Shown: in pieces, positions 6,012-6,520 of the stretch
How the letters are laid out: every line of letters starts with the position of its first letter
Numbering within the stretch: the stretch's first letter is position 1
Assembly (NCBI GenBank): GCA_030833605.1
Contig: JAURGV010000137.1
Span: 1 to 6,520, forward strand
From: Rhodothermales bacterium
GTDB taxonomy: Bacteria; Bacteroidota; Rhodothermia; Rhodothermales; UBA10348
Direction of reading: 5' to 3'
Length of the DNA: 6,520 bases
Notes under the pieces: model-generated
Told to the model about the DNA's origin: nothing
Databases searched by the model: none
The model's input: only the letters and a program-made list of their open reading frames with translations
Made by a program: the position numbers and the translations under genes

Positions 6012-6520
6012 TTAATGCTCGGCTGATGTGGCTAAACGAAGCAACGTGTTCAAAATGTTCTGAGCCGCTTCGGGGATAACCGTTCCTGGACCAAATACAT
6101 CCGAAACTCCGGCTGCGACCAGTTGGGGGATATCTTTTTCGGGGATCACACCGCCTGCGACCACCAACATATCCGATCGACCCAGTTTGGCAATCTCTTG
6201 TACAAGACGGGGGACCAACGTTTTATGGCCTCCGGCTAAGGAGGAAACCCCTATCACATGTACATCATTTTCAACCGCCTGCATGGCCGCTTCTTCGGGT
6301 GTTTGAAAAAGGGGTCCGATATCTACGTCGAATCCCATATCGGCAAAGGCCGTCGCAATCACACGGGCTCCGCGGTCATGGCCGTCTTGGCCAAGCTTGG
6401 CGACCATTATACGAGGTCGTCTACCCGTTTTTTCTAAAAATAGGTCGGAAAGGGAATTCACTATCTGTAATGCCTCTGCTTGGCCGTAGGAACTAGAGTA
6501 TACACCTGAAAAAAGAGAAG
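6012..6520 (-). CDS. scpA: Methylmalonyl-CoA mutase catalytic (large) subunit, C-terminal cobalamin-binding domain (partial, runs off the right edge)
   Basis: The last 168 residues of a methylmalonyl-CoA mutase, which interconverts succinyl-CoA and (R)-methylmalonyl-CoA using adenosylcobalamin. The visible part begins with the linker from the catalytic barrel (FSGVYSSSYGQAEALQIV, visible residues 3-20), then LEKTGRRPR and the B12-binding Rossmann-like domain. The base-off cobalamin signature is complete: DGHDRG (45-50, His47 the lower axial cobalt ligand), SSL (Ser92-x-Leu94) 41 residues later, then GG (122-123) 27 residues after that, which fits the canonical spacing. FGPGT (142-146) and GPLFQTPEE are also typical. 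An internal GTG at 6461 could pass for the start of a 149-residue stand-alone B12 protein. The frame is open past it to the window edge and encodes family-typical linker, so that GTG is internal. Whether the enzyme is single-chain or the MutB partner of a MutA subunit needs sequence beyond the window. Confidence 0.95.
   Translation of the reverse strand, partial: SLFSGVYSSSYGQAEALQIVNSLSDLFLEKTGRRPRIMVAKLGQDGHDRGARVIATAFADMGFDVDIGPLFQTPEEAAMQAVENDVHVIGVSSLAGGHKTLVPRLVQEIAKLGRSDMLVVAGGVIPEKDIPQLVAAGVSDVFGPGTVIPEAAQNILNTLLRLATSAEH

Noticed and set aside
1..6520. Mobile elements, CRISPR arrays, tRNA or rRNA genes, riboswitches (including a cobalamin riboswitch near the mutase), defence or secondary-metabolite genes
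   Set aside because: I saw no repeats, spacers, cloverleaf-like segments or relevant protein motifs. The 5' end of the mutase operon, where a cobalamin riboswitch could sit, is outside the window.

Overview
This window carries ordinary chromosomal housekeeping genes, and its closest affinities appear to be with the Bacteroidota or the Rhodothermota/Balneolota group. That placement is an inference from three things. The two-parvulin, SurA-like isomerase is a lipoprotein with a long C-terminal extension. The glutamyl-tRNA synthetase lacks the zinc-ligand cysteines and has the AYxAFD form seen in that group. Most start codons lack a clear Shine-Dalgarno sequence. Base composition looks roughly balanced and even throughout, and I saw no transposase, integrase, tRNA, CRISPR array or other sign of recent transfer.

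Layout. Positions 1-94 (minus) hold the first 31 codons of a lipoprotein that runs off the left edge. Positions 110-2125 (minus) encode a 671-residue SurA-like periplasmic peptidyl-prolyl isomerase lipoprotein. A 174-bp divergent spacer (2126-2299) separates it from a plus-strand pair: an ECF sigma factor (2300-2884) and an overlapping single-pass membrane protein that is probably its anti-sigma factor (2862-3395). After a 114-bp gap comes gltX (3510-4985, plus). It meets, tail to tail across 29 bp, a minus-strand operon made of the C-terminal end of methylmalonyl-CoA mutase (6012-6520, running off the right edge) followed one base later by meaB (5015-6010).

How the genes work together. The isomerase and the following lipoprotein gene probably act in folding or delivery of envelope and outer-membrane proteins. 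The divergent sigma/anti-sigma pair is a plausible transmembrane stress switch and could control the isomerase genes, but the sequence does not prove this. The mutase and MeaB form a well-known pair: an adenosylcobalamin enzyme interconverting succinyl-CoA and methylmalonyl-CoA, and the GTPase that guards its cofactor. GltX charges tRNA with glutamate and has no evident functional link to its neighbours.

No undescribed system is evident. The points most worth a second look are two gene boundaries that a plain ORF scan gets wrong (the left-edge lipoprotein and the mutase fragment), the cysteine- and histidine-free anti-sigma candidate, and the divergent arrangement of sigma factor and chaperone.
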